Below, in pieces: positions 36,045 through 46,217 of a stretch of DNA of 64,000 nucleotides; the stretch's first letter is position 1; each line of letters begins with the position of its first letter. A program made the translations under genes and the position numbers. This DNA comes from Mucor racemosus. Taxonomy: Eukaryota > Mucoromycota > Mucoromycetes > Mucorales > Mucoraceae. The DNA lies in NCBI GenBank assembly GCA_027405735.1, contig JAPEHQ010000008.1:930001-994000 (forward strand), given 5' to 3'. The notes beneath the pieces are model-generated. The model was not told the origin of the DNA and did not search any database. It saw only the letters and a program-made list of their open reading frames with translations.

Positions 36045-37105
36045 AATTTACAGTTTTTCCTTAAAAACTGGGTCTCACTTTTCATCCCTGCTCTACCTTT
36101 TGTTTTCACTAAATAACGCCAAGAAAAAAATATATGCCAATGTACCTGAGATACTCGCCTGTAATCCAAAAACAAGTATCCGGAAATATCCTACTTTTTA
36201 CAGTTGGTATTAATTTTTCAGTGCTAAGGTTTCAGATTTTTTACGCGAATTTCACTGCTAATGGATTGAAAACTTTGAGGCTTCATACCTCCAGAAAAAA
36301 TTAAGCTATACTAACACTTTCTAATAATAAAACTTACTTGTTTTAAAGTGTTCTATAACATATTTTAATATAAAAATATTCTGAGTACCTTTATTTTTTT
36401 TTCATTTTTTTTGACATTTCTATAGTAGGTTTCAAAATATTGGTTAAATTGAACAACAGTTTTTTTACATTCATGTCATTAAGCTCACTGAGCTCTCTCG
36501 GATCCAATTTAGTTTTTTTCAAAATATTGATTTTTCGTGGAGGTATCCTCAAAAATGTGTACAAAAAGGTACCTCCATTTCTGGTGTCCATTTTCCCCTT
36601 GTATACCCTCATCCCAAATTCTGAAACTGAAAAAAATTTGGATAAAAATGGTGTTTTCTCTACGAAAAATGTAGCTAAAAAGTTAAATAATAGCTCGATC
36701 GATAGATAATTTTTTTGCGCATCATCTCCATTAATTATATTTTAAATATGCTTATAAAAAGTGATGTCTATCTTCAAAAAACCTCCAAAATTTCAATTGC
36801 ATTTTACGCAAAATTTAATGTGAAATGTTTATCTAAATTTTATTTAGATGGATGCAGAATCCAAAACTGTACAAAAGCTATTTAGTATACTAGGTCGACT
36901 TACTTTGCAGTTCATGAGCATTTAAACAATTTTGTTTTTTTCATCATTTTTCGTCCATTTTTTCAAATAAATTTTGGAACCCAGTTATCATAAGCTGTAA
37001 GCTGTGATATCGACTATTATTTTGATTATCTCGATGAAAAATCAATATTTTTGGCTGAAGCAAAAAATGCGGAGTATTTTTGAGTTGGATCTATCTTGTG
37101 AATAC
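36045..37105 (+). repeat. Interspersed repeat, copy C
   Basis: Nearly identical to copy B and, in inverted orientation, to copy D. Uninterrupted, so it serves as the empty-site reference for the insertion in copy B. The 89-codon plus frame (36440-36709) has the same translation as in B and D, with at least one silent change. Confidence 0.9.
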
Positions 37106-37111
37106 AAAAAA

Positions 37112-37470
37112 GTTGTCGTTGTTGCATCTACAGGTGGTTATAGTAATTTGGAAGATAATATGTAAAACTTTCATGTTGTTGTAATCCCTATTGTGAAAGT
37201 AAGCTAACTAACCCGGGGTGACATTCCTAATTGTTCTTAGTTAAGTGAAGAATGGTCCGGAATGTGCAGGATATATGAGACACTATATTTTGTTGTATGA
37301 AATATGTGCCCCTCAAATATGCTATGTGATTAATGTAAATAAACACTGATATAATAACGGATGAAATTGTAATATAGAATTTGTATATAAAAAGGACAAA
37401 TTTTTGATATTGAATAAAGATTCTCTTCAATTTTTGCGTGTGATTTAGTTTAACCGGTTTCCTTATTAAA
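37112..37470 (+). repeat. LTR-like fragment adjoining repeat copy C
   Basis: Begins TGTTGCATCTACAGG directly beyond the repeat end and contains a TATATAAAAAGG box (about 37384) followed 25 bp later by AATAAAG, an order typical of LTR promoters and poly-A signals. A sequence starting TGTTGCATCCACAG lies at 60248 inside repeat copy E. The 3' end is not clear and no coding region is attached, so this is at best a solo LTR. Confidence 0.4.
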
Positions 37471-37597
37471 TTGTACATTTTTTCTTGCAACGATATTTGT
37501 CTTGAATCTTGTGGATTTCAGTCGTACGTTTACAGTTTACAAATACTACCCAAAAAGAATACAATTTAAAAGAGAATACATAGATAATGAATCAGGC

Positions 37598-37800
37598 CTT
37601 CAGTTGTATAATTAAAACAGGATATCGTTTATTTAGGTATAAAAGTATAGTCTTTTATAATTTTTTGGTTTTAAGACCCTGAAATATAATTAAGGCGGTA
37701 TTGAACCTTTTGATCTGCTTGATAGTAATTTATGAATTAAAATGAATCAATTATAATTAAATTGTGCTTGCAGAGCTTGTGAGTCCCCTTGTTTCAATGA
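37598..37800 (-). repeat. LTR-like fragment, left arm of an inverted pair
   Basis: Reverse complement of 41530-41750 with roughly two-thirds identity by eye. Shared landmarks include GATATCGTTTATTTAG, TATAAAAGTAT, TATTGAACC, GTGCTTGCAGAGCTT and CTTGTTTCAATG. In the other orientation it shows a TATA-like box then AATAAACGATATC, as in LTR ends. AATAAACGATATC also occurs at 38746, within a third related-looking stretch. Confidence 0.5.
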
Positions 37801-37816
37801 TCAATGTTGTGTTAAT

Positions 37817-38026
37817 TAGGGGGCGTCAATCTCAAAATACTAAATTTATTCGTTTTATGATTGGCTTAAATAACCAATATACTGAAATACATCTACCACT
37901 TTTTGTAAATAGATCCTAAAGTATATTCGTTTATTCGTATTATGATTGGAGGACTTCAATATCTATTACACTTATTGGCCAGTTTTTTTTTTCAGATCTA
38001 CCAAAATTTGAAATTGACGCCCCCTA
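37817..38026. mobile_element. 206-bp MITE flanked by TA
   Basis: The element 37819-38024 starts GGGGGCGTCAATCTCAAA and ends with the reverse complement GGGGGCGTCAATTTCAAA, so terminal inverted repeats of about 18 bp differ at one position. It is flanked by the dinucleotide TA on both sides (37817-37818, 38025-38026). It has no coding capacity. A TA duplication with short TIRs fits a non-autonomous Tc1/mariner-type element. Confidence 0.75.
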
Positions 38027-38845
38027 TTATGTTTGGATATTGGCATAAATAATGCCAATATTATATTTTAGATTCCGTGATTTATCGGGACTTTGTGTTT
38101 TACTAAAACTAATAAGAATTAGAAGAGTAAAAGTGGTGAGATCTTATTCAATATAAAGAATGAGATTATATATAGAGGAGATTATTGGGTGATACAATAG
38201 TTATTAATGGTGTAACAATAACAATATTATTCTGAAAATATTACTACCGTAGCTCTATGTATGTTGTATTATTTGCATATTATATAAGTGTACCTGAAAT
38301 CGTAGTTTAAATATGGCAATTAACTATGCCTTAACATATTTAGCATATATGTCATATAAACACTGTAAGTTATTATTAGCTAGCCTGATAATCACATAAG
38401 CTAAGTTCTTATAATATAGACTTACAATGAAAGATAGAAAATAAAGAATATTAATAATCAGTGTTGCCAAAAACTGATGTATCATTCTTAAACCGGATCA
38501 TGTCAAATCCAAAAAGTAAATAATAACAGATCCGGAACTGGAAGTTCCTTAATTAAATATTAACTATACAATGCTCCTAGAAGCATGGTATAGAAGCATG
38601 GTACAAAAGCATAATACGCCAGTGCGATATTCCAACGTGATATACCAGCATGACACATTACTATTAAATAACATCTAAACTACCTTACCACACCATTAAT
38701 TCCCCAAATCAAATAGTATATAAACTCTATTAATTTCATTCCAATAAACGATATCTCTTTACTTGATTAAATTTCTAATTTTATTTAACCTAAACATATT
38801 TTGATAAATCAAAAACAACTAAAGACTTTAGACTGATCACCTATA
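38027..38845. other. AT-rich spacer with LTR-like remnants
   Basis: No gene. Contains three near-copies of AGAAGCATGGTA-type units at about 38579-38620, and a TATATAAAC...AATAAACGATATC stretch at about 38720-38760 that resembles an LTR promoter/poly-A segment. Confidence 0.4.
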
Positions 38846-40483
38846 CAGTGAGTCGCAAAACCATTTCAATGATTTGGAAATTTGAATGAAAATAACCATA
38901 ACTTTCTCAGTTTCAATCGGAGATACACTAAATTTCTATTTTAAGTAATTCGAACGTTTTTAAATTATTTTCAAAAAGTCCGATCTAATTAATTAAAGTT
39001 CCGCAAAAACTATGCAAGTTTAAAAAAAGGCACATCATTGAAAGGGTTTTGCACGCACAGGCTTAAAATTACAATTTTGTAACCCCTAACTTGTACATTA
39101 ACGCTAAATATCTTATAAAACAGAGAAATATGCGGAAAATATATGAGATGTTTTTCAACTTTTACCCTGCCTTTTTTACTAGTAGTTTCAAGCAAAATCA
39201 TCAAGATAAAAACTGTATCGGATGCCAAACGTAATGACGTTATCTCTCTGTTAAATTCAGGTCATACCGTATCGGAAATTGCTCGTCATGTAGCTGTTAG
39301 TCAAGCCACAGTATGTAGTATTGGAAAAAAGGCCTGTCCTGACCGAGAAAAACTTAAAGGAGACCGACCATCTAAGCTGACTACTGCGGATATGAGATAT
39401 TGTGCCCATAAAATCACTAAAGGTGGCTTGGATAATGCGGTACAAGCCAAAAAAGAACTTCATCGTAATGTACACGTTAATGGCAGTGCGAATACTGTAC
39501 TAGGGCTCTTCAGGATAATGGTTTAGGCGCATTACCTAAGATAAAAAAGCCAGAAATTAGTGATGAAAATGCAAAGGATCGCCTCCGCTGATGTAAAAAC
39601 AGAATTGATTGGACTTTGGATGACTGAAAGCGTGTTATATCTACTGATGAGGCTAGAATTAATTGTTTTAACTCGGATGATCGAATTTGGTGCTGGAAAA
39701 GAGACAGCAAGGAGATAAAACCTAAGCATACCAAAAAACAAGAAAAAATGGAGATGGTCGTATCATGATTTGGAGCTCTATTTCTTGGTCTGGTGTCGTT
39801 TGGTTGTCCAAGGTCGAAGGTAATATGAACTCCAACCTATACAGAACTATTATTGATGATGATTTGGAGAAATCCATTGACGACATGTGTCAAAAATTGA
39901 AGTTGCGTCGTAATTAGGTTATCCTTCAACAAGACAACGATTCTAAGCACACCTCTAATTTAATGAAAGAAGACTTCAAAACAAAAAATATGAAGTAATG
40001 TCATGGCCAGCGCAATTTCCAGACCTTAATCCCATTGAAAACATGTGGAGGTTATTGAAAATTCGCCTAAACGAATACGATACATCCCCAAAAGGGATGA
40101 ATGATATTTGGGACAGAACTCAAGAGATTTGGTATGACAACATAACAGTTGGGGAATATCAAAAAGTTATTTCGAGTATGCCTCATCATGTAAAAGCTTG
40201 TATTAAAGCAAAAGGTTACGGTATTGATTATTGACTGCATTTAAATAAGCTTCAATTTTTTTTTGATAATGCGTGCAAAACCCTTTCAATGATGTACCTT
40301 TTTTTAAACTTGCATAGTTTTTGCGGAACTTTAATTAATTAGATCGGACTTTTTGAAAATAATTTAAAAACGTTTGAATTATTTAAAATAGAAATTTAGT
40401 GTATCTCCGATTGAAACTGAGAAAGTTATGGTTATTTTCATTCAAATTTCCAAATCATTGAAAGGGTTTTGCGACTCACTGTA
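38844..40483 (+). mobile_element. Degenerate Tc1/mariner transposon with 212-bp terminal inverted repeats
   Basis: The element 38846-40481 (1636 bp) starts CAGTGAGTCGC and ends GCGACTCACTG, flanked by the target dinucleotide TA (38844-38845, 40482-40483). TIRs are 38846-39057 and 40270-40481, each 212 bp and nearly identical. Within each TIR the outer end motif (GCAAAACC-TTTCAATGAT) recurs at the inner end in inverted orientation, so each arm holds two probable transposase sites. The transposase reading frame between the TIRs is broken. Confidence 0.92.
39143..40234 (+). pseudogene. Broken Tc1/mariner transposase
   Basis: The N-terminal part (39200-39500) keeps a paired helix-turn-helix pattern: ISLLNSGHTVSEIARHVAVS, then GDRPSKLTTADMRY. 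Near 39500 the frame shifts; the next frame runs from RALQDNGLGALPK through a catalytic-type region (RVISTDEARINCF, first Asp) and then meets stop codons near 39590 and 39627 (TGA), another frame change near 39760, and further stops near 39916 and 39996. The C-terminal part (39998-40234) keeps WPAQFPDLNPIENMWRLLK, the DDE/D motif common to the family. The gene cannot make an active enzyme as it stands. Confidence 0.9.
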
Positions 40484-42062
40484 TCTGAATATAATTACAT
40501 TAGCGTAAGTGAGGATTGACACTAAAATTTAGTATGAGAACACCGTTCTAGACTTCTAGACAGATGTGTAAGCAATCCTTAAATCAAATATAAATAGCAG
40601 TAAACATTCACCCTTCATTTAATTTCCCCATCCATCTCGTTTTTATATTTATTTAATAAATACTGACCAATTCTCACGTACTCATTTTTCTTTATTATAT
40701 ACATATACAACAATATATAGATTCTGATATAACACTTTGTAAATTAAGTCAACGTAAAAAGTACCGTTTATTAAACTGCCTTAAATGTGAGTCTATATAA
40801 TAGTTATTGGTATTGTATTATAAGATCTAATGGACATGTATGCATTGGATGTAACAATAGAAATTATTATTAATTGATAAACATATACGGATATAATATG
40901 TTATCTTTCAGTGGTAATAGTGCTATTAGCCATGTTTCATTATTAGTTCCTAGATGACAGGAACCAGTTATTAAATTAATAATAGTGTTATATGCCACCA
41001 AGTACCATACGTTATGTAATGAGTCAAACATTTCAGCTTCATTCATGCAAAACTTTGCCTCATTCCTTATATAGATACTACAAGGAAATCATTACATGAT
41101 CCCTTGTAAATTTATCTGTATTGTTACACTCCCTTTACTTTTATTTATTCACTAATAAATATCTAATTTACAAATAAGAACACCAACCTTCATCAATCCA
41201 GTGATCACTAATTTATAATAACAAGAGTAATATCTATAAGCATATTATCCACCTTTGTTGTTACTGTAGTCCAAAATTACAGATCATTACACGTTATCAC
41301 CTTCTACAGTATCAATACATCTTACAATCTATTGACTACGATATGTATTGAAGTGCAAAGCCTTGATACCAGATACTATAAATAAGAAACTTCTAGCAGC
41401 GTACTAAGTTTATCCAGCAGAAATTAACAAGAGCGTTTGGATTTCAGTTATGACACCATATTATTTCATCCCAGCGGTTAATTAATTAATCAAATAGCTA
41501 TCAAATCAATATCCAAGCATATTTAGCGCAACATTGAAACAAGGCAACTCGTAAGCTCTGCAAGCACGGTTAAATCATGATTGACCCATTTCCATCCATA
41601 GATTATTATCAAAAAGATCTAATAATGGTTCAATAGTGCCTTATTAAATTACATCACAAGATCTCAATATCAAATCAATATAAATGGCCATACTTTTATA
41701 TCTAAATAAACGATATCTTGTTTTTATTATACAGTTGAAGAAATAGTTCATTAATCATTCTTTTTTAATTATATTCTTTTTTAAGTATTATTTATCAAAC
41801 AGGAAAATATACGACACAACACGTGGTTTTATCGGACAGAAATATCATGTTTTGCGGATGATTTCCTCAATTCACAGTGATCTGCGAGAGTAGAAATATA
41901 AATTTTTATGCAGAATATATGTAAATCTACCATCATGTATAATTGGGGATTAATTGGATCAATATTCACAAGGATGGGGTTTTTTTCTTTGTTTTCTGCA
42001 GTTGTAAATATTAGTTTATTATTTTGTAAAACTTAAAACTCATTATCCAGGGCTTAATTTCT
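40484..42062. other. AT-rich spacer between the Tc1 element and repeat copy D
   Basis: No gene. Contains the right arm of the LTR-like inverted pair (41530-41750), listed separately. Confidence 0.45.
41530..41750 (+). repeat. LTR-like fragment, right arm of an inverted pair
   Basis: Inverted, diverged copy of 37598-37800. In this orientation it runs TTGAAACAAGG, AAGCTCTGCAAGCAC, ATATAAATGGCC (TATA-like), AATAAACGATATC, then TTATTATACAG, which is the order expected in an LTR. Confidence 0.5.
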
Positions 42063-43190
42063 GTATTCACAAGATAGATCTAATTGATTGCTACTCTGTA
42101 TTTTTTGTTTCAGCCAAAAATATTGATTTTTCATCGAGATAATCAAAATAATAGTCGATATCACAGCTTACAGCTTATGATAACTGGGTTCCAAAATTTA
42201 TTTGAAAAAATGGACGAAAAATGATGAAAAAAACAAAATTGTTTAAATGCTCATGAACTGCAAAGTAAGTCGACCTAGTATACTAAATAGCTTTTGTACA
42301 GTTTTGGATTCTGCATCCATCTAAATAAAATTTAGACAAACATTTTACATTAAATTTTGCGTAAAATGCAATTGAAATTTTGGAGGTTTTTTGAAGATAG
42401 ACATCACTTTTTATAAGCATATTTAAAATATAATTAATGGAGATGATGCGCAAAGAAATTATCTATCGATCGAGCTATTATTTAACTTTTTAGCTACATT
42501 TTTCGTAGAGAAAACACCATTTTTGTCCAAATTTTTTTCAGTTTCAGAATTTGGGATGAGGGTATACAAGGGGAAAATGGACACCAGAAATGGAGGTACC
42601 TTTTTGTACACATTTTTGAGGATACCTCCACGAAAAATCAATATTTTGAAAAAAACTAAATTGGATCCGAGAGAGCTCAGTGAGCTTAATGACATGAATG
42701 TAAAAAAACTGTTGTTCAATTTAACCAATATTTTGAAACCTACTATAGAAATGTCAAAAAAAATGAAAAAAAAATAAAGGTACTCAGAATATTTTTATAT
42801 TAAAATATGTTATAGAACACTTTAAAACAAGTAAGTTTTATTATTAGAAAGTGTTAGTATAGCTTAATTTTTTCTGGAGGTATGAAGCCTCAAAGTTTTC
42901 AATCCATTAGCAGTGAAATTCGCGTAAAAAATCTGAAACCTTAGCACTGAAAAATTAATACCAACTGTAAAAAGTAGGATATTTCCGGGTACTTGTTTTT
43001 GGATTACAGGTGAGTATCTCAGGTACATTGGCATATATTTTTTTCTTGGCGTTATTTAGTGAAAACAAAAGGTAGAGCAGGGATGAAAAGTGAGACCCAG
43101 TTTTCAAGGAAAAAGCAGTGAATTTTACGCGTTTTTGAGTCTTTCGTGAGATGTAATATGAATTTAGGAATAGGTAGCATAATGCAATCA
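42063..43190 (-). repeat. Interspersed repeat, copy D (inverted)
   Basis: Nearly identical to copies B and C, in opposite orientation to C and about 5 kb from it. In this orientation an 84-codon frame at 42523-42777 opens on the plus strand of the window; the opposite 89-codon frame is at 42728-42459. The outer end shares CCTAAATTCAT...CACGAAAGACTCAAAAACGCG with copy B. Confidence 0.9.
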
Positions 43191-44648
43191 ATTCATGTTT
43201 AATCTATATTATCCAAGGTCTATGTAGAAAGGTTTTTTCAGTAGGAAATTGACTTCAAAAAATAAGACTCTGATTTTGAACAAATTATTTAACAATCTTA
43301 CATTTCTAATTCCTAACAACGCCAAAAACTCTGAAACGCATTTGAACTTAGTGCTACTTTTACATATTTATGATATACATATGTAGTAAATTTTACTTCT
43401 GATTTGGTTTATCTTCATCTTAAAAATTGTTAGAATTAACAGTTTTTATTTAAGGATTTTTGCAAAGTTCAGCATAACGCGATGTGACGAAGGCAGTTTT
43501 TGGCCGACAATTTAGTATTGAATCTATGAACTGTTTGATATTGTATATATGCAAGATTCCGCACATAATTACTACCAATTGTACTGGTTTTATAAACTTT
43601 GAATATAAAAGTAGGTAGACAGATATGGATCTAGCAGCAGCCATCTTACTGCTACATTTTAAAATCATATAATCTGCTATATATATATGACATATCACAT
43701 TTCAATCGACACCATATATCAAAATTATTTATTTTATCGTACGTTTTTAAGGATACAGATCAATTTTGAATAGTATAGTTTTAGATCCTGCATGAAATAA
43801 TTAGATGCTTGCAGTTTAATTCTAAAACAAAAAGTATAGTCCAAAAGTCGCTAAAATTTTGATTGCAATTTTTGTCAAACTTTATTGATAAGCTTGCTTG
43901 GAAACAGCAATTTCCAGACGTAAAATTCAAATCTGCTCAGAAAATATCAGTAGGCGCACCTCTACTTTTACGTTTTGTTGCATACTTTTAGGTTTTTTTT
44001 TGTTTTGGTCAAAACGGTTTGACACGGAGTGTAAAATGCACTGCATGTGGAAAGTCATTCAAGATATTTTGGATTTTTTTTGGAACAAATGATACAGTTT
44101 CAAAGGATTGTGCTTATTGAAATACAAAATATATATTTGTATCATTAAAACCGCTTATGACCCTGATTCTTGGCTTTTTAATGATAGTATTTATGTGTTT
44201 ATGAAATGCTTATATAATGCACGCTCCGATTTTGAAAGCCACCTTATCCTTCAAATCCGACGGAAAAAAACGGTTGGGAAATTACAAAAAGACTCAATAG
44301 ATAGCACATATTAGCTTGCGGTGCAATTTATTTGTAATTTATTGGTTTTATAAAAGAATCACACCATTTAATGAAAAAGAAATGCATAACTTAAAACCAT
44401 TAAAATCTTGTGTTCACATGATTATTTTCTGGACGTGAAAGCCAACCGGTACAATAATTCAACATTAACCTTATTCATGCATGGAAAAGAGGTACCATTG
44501 TGTAATATATACCTCATAAATGAAACTAATAGCCATTCGATTTGTATATATGTATAAAAGAAAGAACAAGACAATTTTATTTATATTTTGGGTAGTGGTC
44601 ATAGTCTTTTTTCGTTTGTAAAAAAAAAAAGTTGAGGGGGGGGGGGAA
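43191..44648. other. Intergenic, no gene seen
   Basis: AT-rich sequence downstream of the desaturase with only short, unsupported open frames. A G-run lies at about 44635-44646, just past the desaturase stop. Confidence 0.45.
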
Positions 44649-46217
44649 CTAATGAGCATGTTCTTTTTCATTAGCCCAAATTTCGGCGTTACTCTTGGCA
44701 ACCTCATTCATGAAACCAACTTGATCAGCCACAGACTTGAGTGTACCCAAAACAACACCATTTCCAGTAGAAAAATTATACATGTAATAATGAAGACCAA
44801 CTTCATCACAGAACTTTCTAACTAAAGGTACGCATTGACGTAAATTATGACGAGGAAGTCTAGGGAATAAATGATGAACTGCTTGGTATTGTAATCCACC
44901 ATGGAACCAGTCAAGCCACTCTGGACAATCAACATCCATTGTAGTACGTAACATTTTAGCGGGGAACGGTTCATTAGGGCCTCTGTCCTCGGTTGACATA
45001 CCGAAATGAGACAATGTAATTTGCACATGAAGAGGGAATGTAAGCATATAAGAGACCATAATATAAGCAATACGAATATTCCAAGTGGGTAAAGTAGACA
45101 ATAAAGAGCCAAACCACGTAAAGAAAAAGGCAATACCGACTAGTTCCAATGTTCTTGTACGGACATTTTTACAAGTTAAAAGATAGGCGAATGATAATCG
45201 ATGTAAATTAAATCTACCAAAAGATAAAATAAGGTAATACAAATAATGTTGATATTTGATAAAGAAACGAGAAGCAGCATCAAATGGTAAAACACGATTA
45301 TAATAAGTTGAGTAGATATTGTTGAAGAATTTTGTTGTAATTGCTAAAAAAGGTACATGTTGAATATCAGGATCGTGTTCAGGATGATTTGTTACAATAT
45401 GATGAACATTGTGATTATCTTTCCACCAGCCCAAACTGAGCCCGCCAATAAAGTCTGCAATAATAACCCCAATGATGTGATCAATTTCGGATTTGCCAGT
45501 AATTTCATTGTGACCCGCATCATGAGCTGTAAACACAAGCTGATGCCAGAACATGGCTAAAAACATAGCACCTGTCATATAATGCCATGTTTCTGTTCCT
45601 TTTAGTGTAAACCACAGCGATAAGAATAAAAACAATGTATATCGACAACTCTCTCTTGCATATTTCCAATAATTACACTTGAAAAGGCCTCTCTCATAAA
45701 GGTCGGCTTCTAATTTTCTGTATGCGTCTCTAATTTGATCACCGTTTAAATCTTTTTGGAGTACTGCATCTTTTGTCAAGTCGTGTGAATGGTGTTTATG
45801 CAGATCTTCAATGGCATCATCGAAAGCTTGCACAGTTAACCCACCTTCCCAGGTTGCTGTTAATACTGGTTTTTCCTCTTTTTTTGTAAATGTTTGATGT
45901 TGTTTCATTGATGCAGGTCTTATCACATCTGGCATATAATCACCAATGCAATATAAATTTATCATTTTTTCATATACCTTTGGTGGATGCATAGTACGGA
46001 TTTCATCTGTGACATCCCGTCCCAATGCACTTTTTAAAGCAGCCTCACCACCAGGATGTTTGGCCATGAAATTATTGACTTTATATACTTTTTGTTCATA
46101 GATAAATAAAGAATCTCCTTGCTTGATTAGTTCTTGGAATTTCTCTTCTGTTACGATACTTGACGAACGCGTTGATGTTGATGATAATAATCTATCAGCA
46201 ACTGTATTTGGGGGCAT
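44649..46217 (-). CDS. Sphingolipid delta-8 (front-end) desaturase with cytochrome b5 domain
   Basis: A single exon of 522 aa. Seen: an N-terminal cytochrome b5 domain with HPGGEAAL (aa 54-61) and the second heme His near aa 77, then a membrane desaturase core with the three His boxes HDAGH (aa 232-236), HNVHH (aa 269-273) and QAVHH (aa 445-449). The Gln in the third box and the fused b5 domain mark a front-end desaturase. The sequence around the second box (ADFIGGLSLGWWKDNHNVHH, then HDPDIQHVPF) and the last box (HHLFPRLPRHNLR) follows fungal sphingolipid delta-8 desaturases rather than delta-6 acyl desaturases. It would act in the ER on the long-chain base of ceramide, the step that leads to 9-methyl-branched glucosylceramides. 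Delta-6 or delta-5 acyl activity is the alternative. Confidence 0.88.
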   Translation of the reverse strand: MPPNTVADRLLSSTSTRSSSIVTEEKFQELIKQGDSLFIYEQKVYKVNNFMAKHPGGEAALKSALGRDVTDEIRTMHPPKVYEKMINLYCIGDYMPDVIRPASMKQHQTFTKKEEKPVLTATWEGGLTVQAFDDAIEDLHKHHSHDLTKDAVLQKDLNGDQIRDAYRKLEADLYERGLFKCNYWKYARESCRYTLFLFLSLWFTLKGTETWHYMTGAMFLAMFWHQLVFTAHDAGHNEITGKSEIDHIIGVIIADFIGGLSLGWWKDNHNVHHIVTNHPEHDPDIQHVPFLAITTKFFNNIYSTYYNRVLPFDAASRFFIKYQHYLYYLILSFGRFNLHRLSFAYLLTCKNVRTRTLELVGIAFFFTWFGSLLSTLPTWNIRIAYIMVSYMLTFPLHVQITLSHFGMSTEDRGPNEPFPAKMLRTTMDVDCPEWLDWFHGGLQYQAVHHLFPRLPRHNLRQCVPLVRKFCDEVGLHYYMYNFSTGNGVVLGTLKSVADQVGFMNEVAKSNAEIWANEKEHAH

